A DNA stretch of 64,000 bases from Gyrodactylus bullatarudis (GCA_012064415.1 SSNU01000188.1:127397-191396); one strand, 5' to 3'; positions 11,233-22,528 are shown, counted from the first letter of the stretch. The notes: generated by a model from the letters alone, not told the origin. Program-made: numbers and translations.

Positions 11233-11622
11233 ATGGTCAGCAAATCAATTTTCACCTTCATCTACATGATCCTCGCTGTCATCCTCCTTTCAAGCATGAT
11301 ATCAGCAGAAATGGGTAAGTCTCTCTCTTTCGTAAAATAAAATGAATTCAGATTTTGCCAAACGAGGTTACCACTTTTTCAAGTTGAGGAAACGAAGTAA
11401 GCACATTTAGAACTTAACCCCCCACCCCCTACTGTACAATTTCTCATTGATTTTCTCTCTTTGGAAATCTTAGGCCTTTGTCCTGATGCCAGTGAATTAC
11501 AGAGCATGAAAGATGTACGTCCTTTGTATTTATACTTGTTTCAATGAACTGGATCTGTATCTATATTCAACATAATTTCAATCATTTTTTTCCCACAGAC
11601 CTTGGAAATGTGCATGGCCTAG
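11233..11622 (+). CDS. Small secreted precursor (63 aa) with dibasic cleavage sites, neuropeptide-like
   Basis: Four exons join in phase: 11233-11314, 11352-11396, 11474-11514, 11599-11622. The introns are 37, 77 and 84 bp with GTAAGT, GTAAGC and GTACGT donors. The product starts with a signal peptide (MVSKSIFTFIYM, hydrophobic core ILAVILLSS, likely cut after ISA). Next come EMDFA, a KR site, the ten-residue block GYHFFKLRKR ending in a second KR, and then SLCPDASELQSMKDTLEMCMA with two cysteines 17 residues apart. This layout (signal, dibasic sites, short basic peptide, Cys-pair tail) is that of a neuropeptide or small hormone precursor; a basic antimicrobial peptide is another option. I do not recognise the family. 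TATA box upstream and AATAAA downstream support a real transcription unit. Confidence 0.7.
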
Positions 11623-11741
11623 AAGGACAAGTTCATCACAAAACTATTCAAGTTAACAAAATCTGAAAAGAAATTTTCGCTCTTTCCATTCCACTATGAA
11701 GAAGATTATTTCAACAATTTTCATGGAAATAATTCTATATC

Positions 11742-11747
11742 AATAAA
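11742..11747 (+). terminator. AATAAA polyadenylation signal of the secreted-peptide gene
   Basis: AATAAA in CAATAAAAAGAAAAT, 120 bp after the stop codon. Confidence 0.6.
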
Positions 11748-11759
11748 AAGAAAATTTTC

Positions 11760-12689
11760 TTTCAGATATCACTCTTCTCCGATCCCATTTGAAGGTTTAC
11801 TCTAGCCAAGTTCTCTCCCAAGCCTTGATTCATTTTTTTCATACCATGACTTTTCCATAAAACTTTGGAATATCGTTCACTGAAAATTGCTTAGAGTTAG
11901 ACAGTTTCTTAGAGTCATATTTTAATTTTCAATTGAAGTTGGCTAATGATGAATGACCCAAATTATTCAATCATCCCTACCCCTCCTCCAATATGAATAT
12001 GAAGAATGTGAGAACTATAAATTTTTCGATCAGATCTTCATAAATATCATCATTACTCAAGTGTCAAAAAATTAAGAATAAAAGAGTAGTATGCTTAAAC
12101 TTAATTATTTTACTTGCTCACTAATGTGTTGTTGTATTTTAATTAAATTCCAAGCTTAATACGATTCCCATTTATGAAATAACTCATTAAACGAAAACCC
12201 TTTCTGGTTCCAACCTCTATCGGCAATGTGGACAGTGGACACACTAGATTTTTCAATTCTAATAGTGTATGTTCTATTTCATTTTCCCTGGGTAAAAATG
12301 TAGTTTGGAAGGAATATTTTGTTAGAATTCAATTAATTTTTCTATTAAAGTGTCAGTGATAGTATCAAAGTTCGGTTTTTAGTAAAAGAAATCTCCAATT
12401 TATTTACTTTGGAGTAGTCATTGAAGATTTCGAGACTTTTGATAGAATAATAACTTGATCCATTATATATTATTATTATTTATTTATTGCTTCAAGAACA
12501 GATTCAAAATCAAAAGTTGAAAATTTTTCCGAGAACTTTTCACACAACCTAATATATATTATTAAGAAATAATTAGGAGAAAAATTTTCTAGCTTCTATC
12601 ATGACATAAATTCAGCAAATTCTCCATCCTGTAAATACAAAACTATTGTAACCAGTAGATTAAAAGGTTTTGGATCATTTGATTTGTAT
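11760..12689. other. Intergenic, no gene seen
   Basis: AT-rich sequence with short ATT runs near 12470. No open frame with family resemblance, RNA gene or repeat end could be identified. Confidence 0.4.
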
Positions 12690-13389
12690 ATGTTGGAGCT
12701 AGAATGGTCTGAACTGCTAAATTGGTCTTAAGACAATTCTAGCTAGCTAGATTGGTCTGAAACATTTAATATCTATTCCTCTCTGCCCCTTTTGTACACC
12801 TCGAATACACAATGTATTCTTAGGAACTACTTTTAATAAATAAAAAATTATTTTTTATTATTACACGCACGATCAGAATGGTATTTAGAAGTCTGAACGA
12901 AACATTAGCCCCTTCAATTTGCCATGCTGGGTGACAGTCTTGAACGAACCATTTGTCATTTGATTTGAACCTTTTGATTTCTAGAATCGGTACTAGGATA
13001 GAATCTCCAATATCGATAGGACTCAAATATTGTCCGTTCAACATTTTTGTATCATTAATGCAGTATTCACTTATATTAGTTTTATAACGATGAAAGGTTT
13101 GGTATTGTGAAAATTTGTACTTACTTGTATTATTGGCTAATAAAATTCATGAATTTATCAAAAGAGGTTTTTCTAATAGTCAAGAGGGGTTGAGCTAATG
13201 ATATTTGAATAAAAAACTCTATTATTAAATAAATCAATAATTCTAAACATTCATAAATTTTATAATAACTAATACAAGCTGTACAAAAGGTGCAGAGACG
13301 AATAAATATTAAATATTTCAGACCAATCTAGCTAGCTAGAATAGTCTTGAGACGAATCTAGCAGTTCAGACCATTCTAGCTCCAACATT
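12690..13389. mobile_element. 700-bp element with about 107-bp terminal inverted repeats
   Basis: Left arm 12690-12797 (ATGTTGGAGCTAGAATGGTC onward) and right arm 13284-13389 are inverted copies with only scattered differences; both contain AGCTAGCTAGATTGGTCTGA. The interior has a minus-strand frame (12820-13044) reading SPIDIGDSILVPI, which could be a remnant of the SH3-like segment after the integrase core in KRBA2/Ginger-like proteins. The frame is short and has no partner domain, so this is probably a non-autonomous element with a captured or residual fragment. Confidence 0.65.
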
Positions 13390-13811
13390 TACATATCATT
13401 CGAATTCAGATTCTAACTGAGAAAAATTTACCTTTATCTATCAACTTCCAAAATGCTGAACTTCAAATCAATTTCATGCCTATCTCAAAAGCGTAAAATA
13501 CTTTTCGAAAATCATATTTTTATTGACACCTAAAAATTATGAATTAGAAATTCACGTAGCTTCTCAAACACGTCCAGAAATCCACAAATTAGAGCAGTCT
13601 TAGTAATTTATTTCATTTGATGAGTTTCCAATCAATGATCTTTTTTCTCAACAATGAATTCAACACGTACGTCTTGTCATGTAAATCGAGCGAACTTCTC
13701 TCTATAAAAGCAAAGCTCTGGAAGTCGAGGTATCAGTTATTATTCTACAGTATTAGTAGTAAAAAGTATTAAAATGCTTATTTTAACCAGCTGTTCCATC
13801 CGTTCTGAAAA

Positions 13812-14200
13812 CTAAAAAATTATTTTTATGAAAAATATGGTCATTTTTCAAATTCCTATTTGGCGTTAAAATCCCATATTTTCGAACTTTGAACTGAAGT
13901 TTTTATTGATTTCCATCAAATTAAAATTTTAACAAAAGAGTTATATTTAGAGAGATAGGTACATTTCTCCAGGTCTCGTCAGTCTCAATTCCTGGTGCAA
14001 TATTTAATAATATTGTTATAATGAATTGTAATCAGCTTTCTTGTCTAATCTTGATCCTGAAAAAACTCTTTCGATCAGCCTCCCACTTTCGAATCAATAA
14101 AAATTTTCAGCTCAAAGCTCGAAAAAATGGAATTTTGACGCCAAATGAGAATTTGAAAAATGACCATATCTTTCATTAAAATAATTTTTTTCTATAAATC
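13812..14200. repeat. Foldback hairpin element (arms 13812-13917 / 14093-14200)
   Basis: Imperfect inverted arms of about 105 bp: one contains ATGGTCATTTTTCAAATTCC and TTTGGCGTTAAAATCCCA, the other the complement. The spacer is about 175 bp. Similar single-arm sequence recurs at 30337-30480, and the shared GATCAGGAT...AGACA block relates it to the hairpins at 24.6, 33.9 and 57.6 kb. Confidence 0.6.
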
Positions 14201-14468
14201 GTAAAAGTGGGCAACATGAGTAGGATACTAAAAAATCTTTGACAAATTCGAATTCTTGATGAAAAAATCGAGATTTCTGTAAAAATCATAGATTCCCTAC
14301 TTTTTATCATTTAGTTTTATTTGAAACAATTAAATTTTTTAAATGGTATCCGGGTTTTGAGTTATAAGATCTAAAAATTTATTATTTTACAAAAAAGATT
14401 AGCTATTAAATTAATAATTTTAAATAAAATAATACCTTATTTTAGCGTGGTATTTCATTCATTCATAA

Positions 14469-14962
14469 ATGATCATTGACAGAGCCTCAAAAAGTATTAA
14501 AATGCTTATTTTAACCAGCTATTCCCTCTGTTATGAAAACCATTTTTAACTAATAATTTTTCTGCCATGTAATCAGGGTTTAAAGTTATAAAGTCTTAAA
14601 ATGCATTGTTTTGAAGATAAGGTATTAAAATAATACTTTATAAAAGCATTTTATTTCATCCATATCAATGAACTCAATCCTCATTTTTGAGGTAGAGAGA
14701 TGATTTTCATTTTCTAACAATTTACCAAGCCCTGGAGATAGTAATTTGTATATTATCTCGATGTTTTAGATCAATTTCAACGTTAATTTGTTTTTCAAAT
14801 TTTTAATCTGTTTACTCATAAGTAGTTCATGTAAGATATTTGTTGTAAATTAGCGATAAAGTATTAAAATAATACCTTAAAATCGAAAAATAATACTTAT
14901 CAAATTTTTTAGGTCTTAAAAAATTATTTTTAGGTATTGTTTTTTGAGGCTCTAATGATCAA
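14469..14962. mobile_element. MITE with AGAGCCTCAAAAA termini
   Basis: Left end TGATCATT..AGAGCCTCAAAAAG at 14469-14494 and the inverted end TTTTTTGAGGCTCTAATGATC at the right. The interior is AT-rich with repeated (A)TATTAAAATAATAC-like words. The left-end sequence with TTAACCAGCT recurs near 13770 and, inverted, at 32125-32178, so it is a dispersed family. Confidence 0.6.
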
Positions 14963-15511
14963 AATCTAAATTTTTTGATTTTCAAAGATGATTTTCATTG
15001 TCTAACAATTTAATAATTTAGAAATGATTATTGACATAATAATGATCTATTATTTAAGGATAACAATTTTGGTTATCTTATCTAAATATAAAGTTTCACG
15101 AATACTGTAATATATATATTAGTGATTTTATTTTATCATTTTCCCATATTTAAATAACGATAAAAACAAGTTCTCATCAAATGTTTGTCCTCACACTAGC
15201 CTATAACGAGTTATTCTTATTCTATTTACCTAATACTTGAATTAATACTTGACGCGAATTAAAACAGAATTCAAATGTAAAATATTGTACAAACTTAAGT
15301 CTAATTTACCCAATGTAAAGAAAAATTAGGTTCTTCAAACTCCTCTTCCCCCAATCTGCCTCTCTGATATTAGCGATGAAGCTCCTTTGCAAAGCCCAAA
15401 CTCTGGACTATGTAACAAGTTTTGATGGTGGCCTCAGAGGTTATACATTTCAATTATAGCAAAGGAGAATGACAAAGATGTTTCAGGAACTTCTATGGCC
15501 AAATTCGGATT

Positions 15512-17063
15512 TTTTCGGAATTCCATTGATTCCTTTGGTCTCTTCTAAGAAAGTCGACTGATCAAGTATATGAAAACTGAATTTTACTAATTTTGGTCAA
15601 TCTATCGATGTTTATACACCTTTTTTAGACTTTTTGTGATTTTTGAGACCTGCGCAATAACTGAGGATATCCGACTTTGAATAATGGTGCGGTATAGGGT
15701 GAACCTCGCCAAAGGTTCGATAAATTAATTTCGATCAAAAAAAGATTTAAATAGTTTTCAATTTAAAGGTAATTTTGAATAGAAATGCATTTATGACAGA
15801 TAAAATGATAACTTCTTCAAGGGAACAAATATCGCTTTTCAAGGTTATTTTATTGACTTTATTAATTTTTGATCTTTTCATATGAAGAAAATAATTTCAG
15901 AATATTGTCAGAGAGGTGTTGGACATCACGATGAACACAAAATATCAGAAAAAAGCAATACAGAGTCCACTGATGCACCCGCAAAACAAACTTGGCATCA
16001 CCTTTCTTCATGAATTTCAGAATAATAATAATGCGCTAATTTTACAGGAAATTCAATTGAATTCCACGAAGAAATGAGCCCAAATTAATTGTTTGAATAA
16101 AAACATAATTTCTGAAAAAAATTCAGTTTGAATGAATGACAGAGATGCGCCAAATATTTTTTCAGCGTTTAAGCTCAGCAATTCGATACTGAAGTTTCGG
16201 ATCATCATTAGACGCAGAAATTGAAATCCAATGGAAATAATTATTTAGATTAAAATTATAATTCTTATTTGAATTTACAGTTACCGAAATTTAATTTTTA
16301 TTTATTAATTCCAAGTAGAACATGTTAATAATAAAATTCAAATGGATTCCGAAAACGAGGTAAATGTAGCATTTCAAAAATCTCGCACGAAATCCGAATG
16401 GTTTCACCCAGATATTAACTTTATCAGTTAGTGCATATCTGGTTACTGGTATTATTCTTTTGCTCAGTTCAACCCATTGAAGGGCATTCACTAGAGGCAT
16501 TGTAATTGAATTTCAGATTTCTAGGTAATTAGAGTTTAAAACTAAAGTATATTTAGTGAGGAGAGTAAAGGATTGGTTTTTTTATCAATCAATATCTATC
16601 TGAAGAGACAGACTATATCATAAATCAGTTTACTAGTAAATCTTCTCTCTACTTAAGTGTAGAGCGATTGATTAACAAATTCGTAACACATTTAAATCTT
16701 GTTTGTACTGTATTTTGATGAAATATGACGTTCATCACTGCAATATTTCTTCGTTTTCACCAGAGCTCCCCTATGAGAATTAATTCAGTATGGTTGGTGC
16801 AATTCCGATAGAAATCTATTTTTGATCGAAATTAATTTTGTCAAATTAATTTATCGAACCTTTGGCGAGGTTCACCCTATACCGCACCATTATTCAAAGT
16901 CGGATATCCTCAGTTATTGCGCAGGTCTCAAAAATCACAAAAAGTCTAAAAAAGGTGTATAAACATCGATAGATTGACCAAAATTAGTAAAATTCAGTTT
17001 TCATATACTTGATCAGTCGACTTTCTTAGAAGAGACCAAAGGAATCAATGGAATTCCGAAAAG
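15512..17063. mobile_element. 1.55-kb DNA element with about 230-bp identical inverted termini
   Basis: Left arm 15512-15742 and right arm 16818-17063 read the same in opposite directions for at least 180 bp without a difference I could find, including CTATCGATGTTTATACACC and GGTGCGGTATAGGGTGAACC. The right arm has a small AATTAATTT duplication. Weak matching (GGCCAAATT/AATTGGCC) continues outside, so true ends may be 15-20 bp further out. The 1.07 kb interior holds no recognisable transposase; the longest frame is 16291-16500 (-), 69 codons, no match known to me. Near-identical long arms indicate recent activity of a source element elsewhere. Confidence 0.75.
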
Positions 17064-17087
17064 ATGCAAAAAATTGGCCTATTAGGA

Positions 17088-17476
17088 AATTGTCTACAAG
17101 ATCAAATGATCATCTACATAAGGACATCTTAAGCAGGAAAACCACGCAGCTTCATAGATAGCATAGATGTATGGGTAAAGGAGAAATTCTTTATCAATCA
17201 ATACAAACCAAATCTATGTGTTCAGAAAACCTATTCCTATAATCTTCAACTACCTTGGCCTATGTGAGCTTTTTCACTTTTCTCTCCACTATTGCTATTT
17301 AATGGAGAGTTTTGGTGTTTTTTCAGCTTGCATTTATTCTTAATTCTTAAACTATGTAAAATTGTAAATTATTATTTTCATTCAATTATATAACACTTAT
17401 CATTTTTAAAGTGATACCACTGATGATCCTTTAAAAAACTATTTGAAAAAATTTTTACAGAATCAGAAGTTTAATA
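17088..17476 (+). mobile_element. Penelope-like fragment, endonuclease end plus 3' tail
   Basis: Degraded coding remnant of the GIY-YIG domain, still recognisable in the GATCATCTACATAAGGACA and GTATGGGTAAAGGAGAAATT stretches. The common tail with the CTCTCCA/TGGAGAG stem-loop follows, then a decayed hammerhead core (CTGATGATCC at about 17412, no GAAA). The MULE inserted directly after it. Confidence 0.7.
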
Positions 17477-17763
17477 TAAAATTAAGGGTTAATTCCAAAA
17501 ATCACCCCAAAGGAAATATTTTTCCAAAAATCACCCCAAAAATTTCCAAAAGTCACCCCAATAGGAAAAAATTTTCCTAAAATCTCCCCTAAAATTTCCA
17601 AAAATCACCCCAATAGGAAAAAAATTTCCTAAACTCTCCCCAAAATTTTCCAAAAATCACCCCAATAGGAAAAAATTTCCTAAAATCTCCCCAAAATTTT
17701 CCAAAAATCACCCCAAAGGAAAAAAATCACTTAAAATCTCCGAAATTTTTCCAAGACCATTTA

Positions 17764-17919
17764 AATAAAAATGTGATGAAATTCGATGTTCAATAAAATT
17801 ATTTCTTGTTATTTGTATAGTATATTTCCTAAACTCTCCCCAAAATTTTCCAAAATAAAATACTATACAAATAACAAGAAATAATTTTATTGAACATCGA
17901 ATTTCATCACATTTTTATT
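17764..17919. repeat. Hairpin inside the MULE with a terminal-repeat unit as its loop
   Basis: Arms 17764-17823 and 17861-17919 (about 59 bp, ATGTGATGAAATTCGATG and its complement) are inverted. The loop carries ATTTCCTAAACTCTCCCC, a unit of the MULE terminal repeat. It sits just downstream of the transposase stop codon. Confidence 0.7.
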
Positions 17920-17942
17920 CAGCCTTCGATTTTTTACGGCTT

Positions 17943-19393
17943 TTACATGGTCTTCCACGTTATTTTATTAATTCTGTAGCCCTCTAGTTCTGATTCCTTC
18001 AGATTTTCAGGAGAAACTCCTAACTTGTTAGCCACAGCACACAAATGTTTACAAGGATATCCATTGATCTTTGCAAAGCTACAAGAGCATTGGAGTTTAT
18101 TGAAATTTACGAAACATAAAATAGATCATCTTTAGGAGTAGCGAAAATTTGTAAGAACCTAGATTCGCGTATGTTTTTTTCCAGCAATGGTTCTATGTAA
18201 GGGGAAAGTTCATTTTCAATCTTGGAATAGAAGTTAAGCCGTTCTAAGAATTTATCTGACAATAAATTCATATACGAAATTATGATATTGAACGGATGCT
18301 TTTCTCTTATTTTCATTAAACTAGCATTCAATGATTCAGCAAAATTAGAAGTTAAAATCCCAAAGCGGCATTTAGGGAATGCAAAATTGGCCCAATTTGT
18401 AACAGAAATTTCACTGAGATATTCAACAACATTTTTGTTGATTTTCGAGATCTGATCCATAACTAAGTTAAAGGAATTCTCGTCTTCTGCTCTAGCTGCT
18501 TTCCATAATAATGGCTTTATATCCATTTTGAATTTTATCTTGATATTTTTAGCTAAGTGAAAAAGACAGTAAGAATGTGCAGCGTTTGGTATTGACGATT
18601 TGATTGCATTTATTAACCCCTTCTCTCTGTCAGTAAATATGACTAAGTTACTTTGGTCATTAAGTGATAAAGATTTTTGAAGGTCTTCGCAAAATCGTTT
18701 CCAATACTTTTCATTTTCCGTAGGTACTATGGACAAAGCAATAGGATAACTTTTATTGTTGCCATCTACTCCTGAGGCAACGAGAAGAATGTAATTATAG
18801 TCTCCCTTCAAATGACATCCATCCATAAAAATTATCGGAAGAGAATATTTGAAGGCTTGTACTGAAATAGCAAAACAAAAAAATGCAGACTCCAACTGAT
18901 TCTGAAATTTATGTAGGTTGCAAAGAGAATTTGGATCATTCAGGTTAAACCATTCAATAAGACTCTCGAATCTTGAATAGCTGTTCAATAAACTATTTTC
19001 TTTTGTTTCTGAATTGATTTTCAATGATCTCCAGACGTTTTTGTAGCAACTGTCGATACTGAATTCATTTTTGAGAATATTCATGCCATCCTTGGGACGA
19101 AACTGCTCAATATTTTGTTGAAAAGGATTTAATATCTGCGAAATTTTTTCCTTTTTGACGACACAGCTCAAATGTGTACATGTATGATCTTGAAAAGAAG
19201 TTAAATAGAATCGTCTATCTTTTCTTGCACTAAAACGAATGAAAGCTTCACAATCTTTGCATTTCCAAATGTAAGCTTTTTCCGTATTTTTCTTCACTTT
19301 GAATGACTTCTGAGTCGCGATTGAGTAGTCCATGACAAAACTTTTAACTTGTTCTTTGGTTTCGTAACTGAGACCGACCGTTAGTGAAGACAT
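17943..19393 (-). CDS. MULE transposase, SWIM-domain end shifted out of frame
   Basis: The enzyme would cut and join the element's terminal repeats. The open frame 19393 to 18107 (428 codons, real ATG) begins with a WRKY/FLYWCH-like zinc region (WKCKDCEAFIRF, then HTCTHLSC). The DDE core follows: first Asp in FMDGCHLKG, second in FTDREKGL, the C2H-type YCLFHLAKN, and Glu in FAESLNASL. The frame stops at TAA 18107-18109. The adjacent frame, differing by one base, continues VNFNKLQCSCSFAKINGYPC and KHLCAVANK, a SWIM zinc finger (CxC...CxH), and ends at TAA 17943-17945. A one-base deletion near 18110 therefore probably inactivated or altered it; programmed frameshifting is a less likely alternative. 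MULEs are less often described in animals than in plants. Confidence 0.88.
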
Positions 19394-19967
19394 GTTTCGA
19401 ATAATAACGAATATCTCAATGTTAATCGCATTAAATCATAAATTTTTCTCCTACCCCTCCACCACTGTATTAATGATTCACAAAATACCATACCCCGAAT
19501 AAATTAATTTATGGTTTATAAAAAATATTAAAACTAATTTTGTCAGTTAATTGGTTATAATTAACAGTATTGAGGGAGATAATTGTGATGAAAAGGTAGA
19601 GAGGCGAATTTAAAATAAGAATAATTATTCTTAAGTATAATTGATATGAGAAAATGGTCTTGGAAAAATTTCGGAGATTTTAAGTGATTTTTTTCCTTTG
19701 GGGTGATTTTTGGAAAATTTTGGGGAGATTTTAGGAAATTTTTTCCTATTGGGGTGATTTTTGGAAAATTTTGGGGAGAGTTTAGGAAATTTTTTTCCTA
19801 TTGGGGTGATTTTTGGAAATTTTAGGGGAGATTTTAGGAAAATTTTTTCCTATTGGGGTGACTTTTGGAAATTTTTGGGGTGATTTTTGGAAAAATATTT
19901 CCTTTGGGGTGATTTTTGGAAAAAAAAAAATTCTTGGGGTGTTTTTTGGAATTAACCCTAAAATTAA

Positions 19968-21414
19968 TTTATGTGATTCAGATTTCACCAATCCATTCAA
20001 GATTTGGGCTAGAGCATTTCTTCTCTTCTCAAGGATATTCTTAACTCACAGAAGTGTGGTTCACTTAAAAACATAAAAATCTTCCAAAAATAAAAAATAG
20101 TTTGGTACAGTTAACTTCCCGACTCTAGGATTAAATTATTTCTAGCAAAGCTTATAGCACAACTTTTTTCTCGACAAATGACTGGTTTTAATTATAAAAT
20201 TTCTGTAATTACTGTATAATCAAGATTTCTATCCCCTAACCAACTCGTAGTCTAATTTGGTATAAAGCAGACATGATCCATTTTTGTCTTGCAGCTAACT
20301 TGATTCTTTTCTTATCTTGAGGTGATGCTTCTTTGCATTGAGTTTAATTATAATTTCAGATTTCACAAAATTCATAAGATTTCATGTAACTTCATTAGAG
20401 GAAAAACCTCAGACAATTTTCTTTCCGAATGATCTTAACGTGCCGGTTAATTAAACTACTCTCTGACTACTCTCTCGATTTGAAATCGATGGAAATGTTG
20501 AAATTTAGGCTAATCTAAATTTTTTTTTCACTCTAATAATTCTTATTATTATAATAATAATTTATCACTTGAGCTATAATAATTTTAATTTTTAAAGAAA
20601 TACTACGCGCTTTTTTATTTCTACAAATAGACCAATACTTTTTTCATATATTCAGGACGTGAATCTCAGGTAGCAACCGAACAATGCTATAGTCATTGAC
20701 TATTAGTCAATCAATGACGAACAGTTCCCTGATGAACTATTTGGTTCCGAATTGTAATTCCTAATTAGTATTTTAATATCTGAAATATGTCATTCTTGAG
20801 TGCCATTCTTGAGATTGCATGTAAGGCTAGAGATGAAAGTTTAATAATTTTACTAAAAACTCGATGTTTTTCTCAGAAAAGTCAGGAAAATTTTATTTTT
20901 CTTTAATAATCTTAGCCTTTTGTATGAAACCACAGATCGGTTTCCTAATCCACCATTTCAAAAAATCATAGTGAATCATTGGATAAGAACTGATAGTCGG
21001 AAGAATATTAAAAATAAATTATTTTTACGATTCACTATAGTGATTCGTAAGAATCCCTGCTCAAATCAGTAATCTCTATCAAACCGTAAGAACCTTTCAC
21101 ACGATTCACTAGTCATTCAGTAATTCGTACGATTCCCTGTAATATATTTTTGGTTGGTGGATTTGAACGATATAACTTCAAAATATAAACTCATAGATTT
21201 TTGATTGCTTTAAAGATAAAAATGTTTTTTTGCCTTCTCTATTGTTCTATTAACAAAAAGAATTTGCTCAAATGGTTGGTGGGCATATTCTTTTAAAAAG
21301 ACTCAAGTCAGATTGTTCTAATGATAACAGACAATCAAGATTATAATAATTATTCGTGATTTTTTTCATGAAATTTCTATTTTTGTTAATCTGTGCCTAC
21401 TTCACATACTCGAA
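19968..21414. other. Intergenic, no gene seen
   Basis: AT-rich with a run of ATT/ATA near 20540. A segment with repeated GATTCACTA/GATTCGTA words lies at about 20970-21140. No supported coding, RNA or transposon boundary. Confidence 0.4.
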
Positions 21415-22523
21415 TTGATTTCTCCATTTTTACGATTTTTTCATATATGTTTTTTTGCGAATATCAACAGTAATAACATACAATTGAAAATTTTATTCAA
21501 ACCTCAGAGATTATTTAGTTTAATTCATAAGGATTTGTTGAAGCCAGAGGAGAAAACTCTATTAGTTTACAAATTCCAATGTGATTGTGGAACCTCATAT
21601 ATAGGTAGAACTATTAGTAAATTATCTACACGAACGGAGGATCATCTGAAGAAGGATACTGCAGTTACTAGGCATCTTAGAAAAAAAGATCATACAGCTT
21701 CAATTTCTAATTTTTCCATTCTGTACAAAAACCATGGAGATGACAGCATAGATGTATGGGTGAAAGAAAAATTTCTTATTAACCTATATAAACCTAATCT
21801 ATGTGTAGGGTTCTTCAGATAATTCGGATCCGTCTGAAAAAATCCGAAAAGGTACCGAAAATAAAATTATTAAAACAAGTATTAATTTTCGATAATCTTG
21901 TGAATTTTTTTCATGATGAAAAAATGATTAAAATTAGACATTTCAATTAAAAATTCAAGAGTTTATAACAAGTCTAGAAGAGATTTGATACCTTCCCCTT
22001 CGCAAGAACCATCTCTAAGGGTAACTAGGATCTTCTCTGGATCTATTAAAGGTTCTTCAAGCTTTCATAATATCAAATCTAACACTGATTAGTGATAATG
22101 TCAACCTTAGAGAAAAATTGTTATTTGATCACAGTGACATCACTAATATGTAGGATTTCTATGCAATTAAACAAATCAGAACTTATTTTATAATTATTTT
22201 TTTTGTTTATATCTGAAGTCAAATTGTGGCGATTCGGAAATTTTCGGAATCTTTCTGAATCTGAAGAGCTCTACTATTTGTTCGAAAAACTATTCCTATA
22301 ATTTCCAATTACCTTGGCCAATGTGAGCTTTTTCACTTTTCTCTTCACTGTTGCTATTTATTGGAGAGTTTTGGTGTTTTTCAGCTTTATTCTGATTTTC
22401 TTTGACTTTTACTATTTCTTTCAGATTTATAAATTATTATCTTGAATGAATCTTTTAACTTTTATCATTTTTGAAGAATTACCACTGATGATGCTTCAAT
22501 AAATGTAGATTCGGTTTTAATAT
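21415..22523 (+). mobile_element. Penelope-like copy: GIY-YIG endonuclease end, nested MITE, 3' tail
   Basis: The frame 21490-21822 encodes a PLE-type endonuclease: VYKFQCDCGTSYIGRT (GIY-YIG variant with the CDC zinc ligands), the arginine in STRTEDHL, HLRKKDHTA, and VWVKEKFLINLYKPNLCV. A MITE interrupts the last codons at 21806-22273. The PLE then resumes (TATTCCTATAATTTCCAATTACC) with the common tail and stem-loop, and a decayed hammerhead core at 22481-22515 (CTGATGA kept, GAAA changed to TAAA). The reverse transcriptase part is absent. Confidence 0.8.
21806..22273 (+). mobile_element. MITE with TA-flanked TAGGGTTCTTC termini, nested in a PLE
   Basis: Left end TAGGGTTCTTCAGATAATTC, right end CTGAAGAGCTCTA, giving inverted ends of the pattern GRGYTCTTCAGAT beside TA. 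It splits the PLE endonuclease end, so it is younger than the PLE. A second copy lies inverted at 51590-52001 (shared GACGGATCCGTCTGAAAAAA-type end and GCAAGAACCATCTCTAAGGG), and a right-end piece lies at 46258-46309. A TA flank suggests mobilisation by a Tc1/mariner-type enzyme. Confidence 0.65.
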
Positions 22524-22528
22524 ATAAG

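Larger units (their letters stand above)
17486..19958. mobile_element. Complete Mutator-like element (MULE) with 9-bp target-site duplication
   Basis: Terminal inverted repeats start GGGTTAATTCCAAAAA and run about 277 bp at the left (17486-17762) and about 306 bp at the right (19653-19958). Each is built from tandem degenerate units containing CCAAAAATCACCCCA. Flanking bases 17477-17485 and 19959-19967 are both TAAAATTAA, a perfect 9-bp duplication, the hallmark of MULE insertion. The transposase gene lies on the minus strand inside. A perfect duplication and matching arms suggest a young insertion, into or next to an older Penelope-like fragment. Confidence 0.92.

Noticed and set aside
12960..13045. 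Similarity between the frame in the 12.7-kb element (YLSPIDIGDS) and the last exon of the DM-domain gene ([10 protein letters not shown]), suggesting a captured exon
   Set aside because: The match is about ten residues, and the surrounding DNA aligns only with a 2-nt shift. A KRBA2/Ginger-like tail explains the DIGDSILVPI sequence better.
17486..17762. Regularly spaced CACCCCA units as a CRISPR-like array or satellite
   Set aside because: The spacers are not unique, the same units appear inverted at 19.65-19.96 kb, and a transposase lies between: they are MULE terminal repeats.
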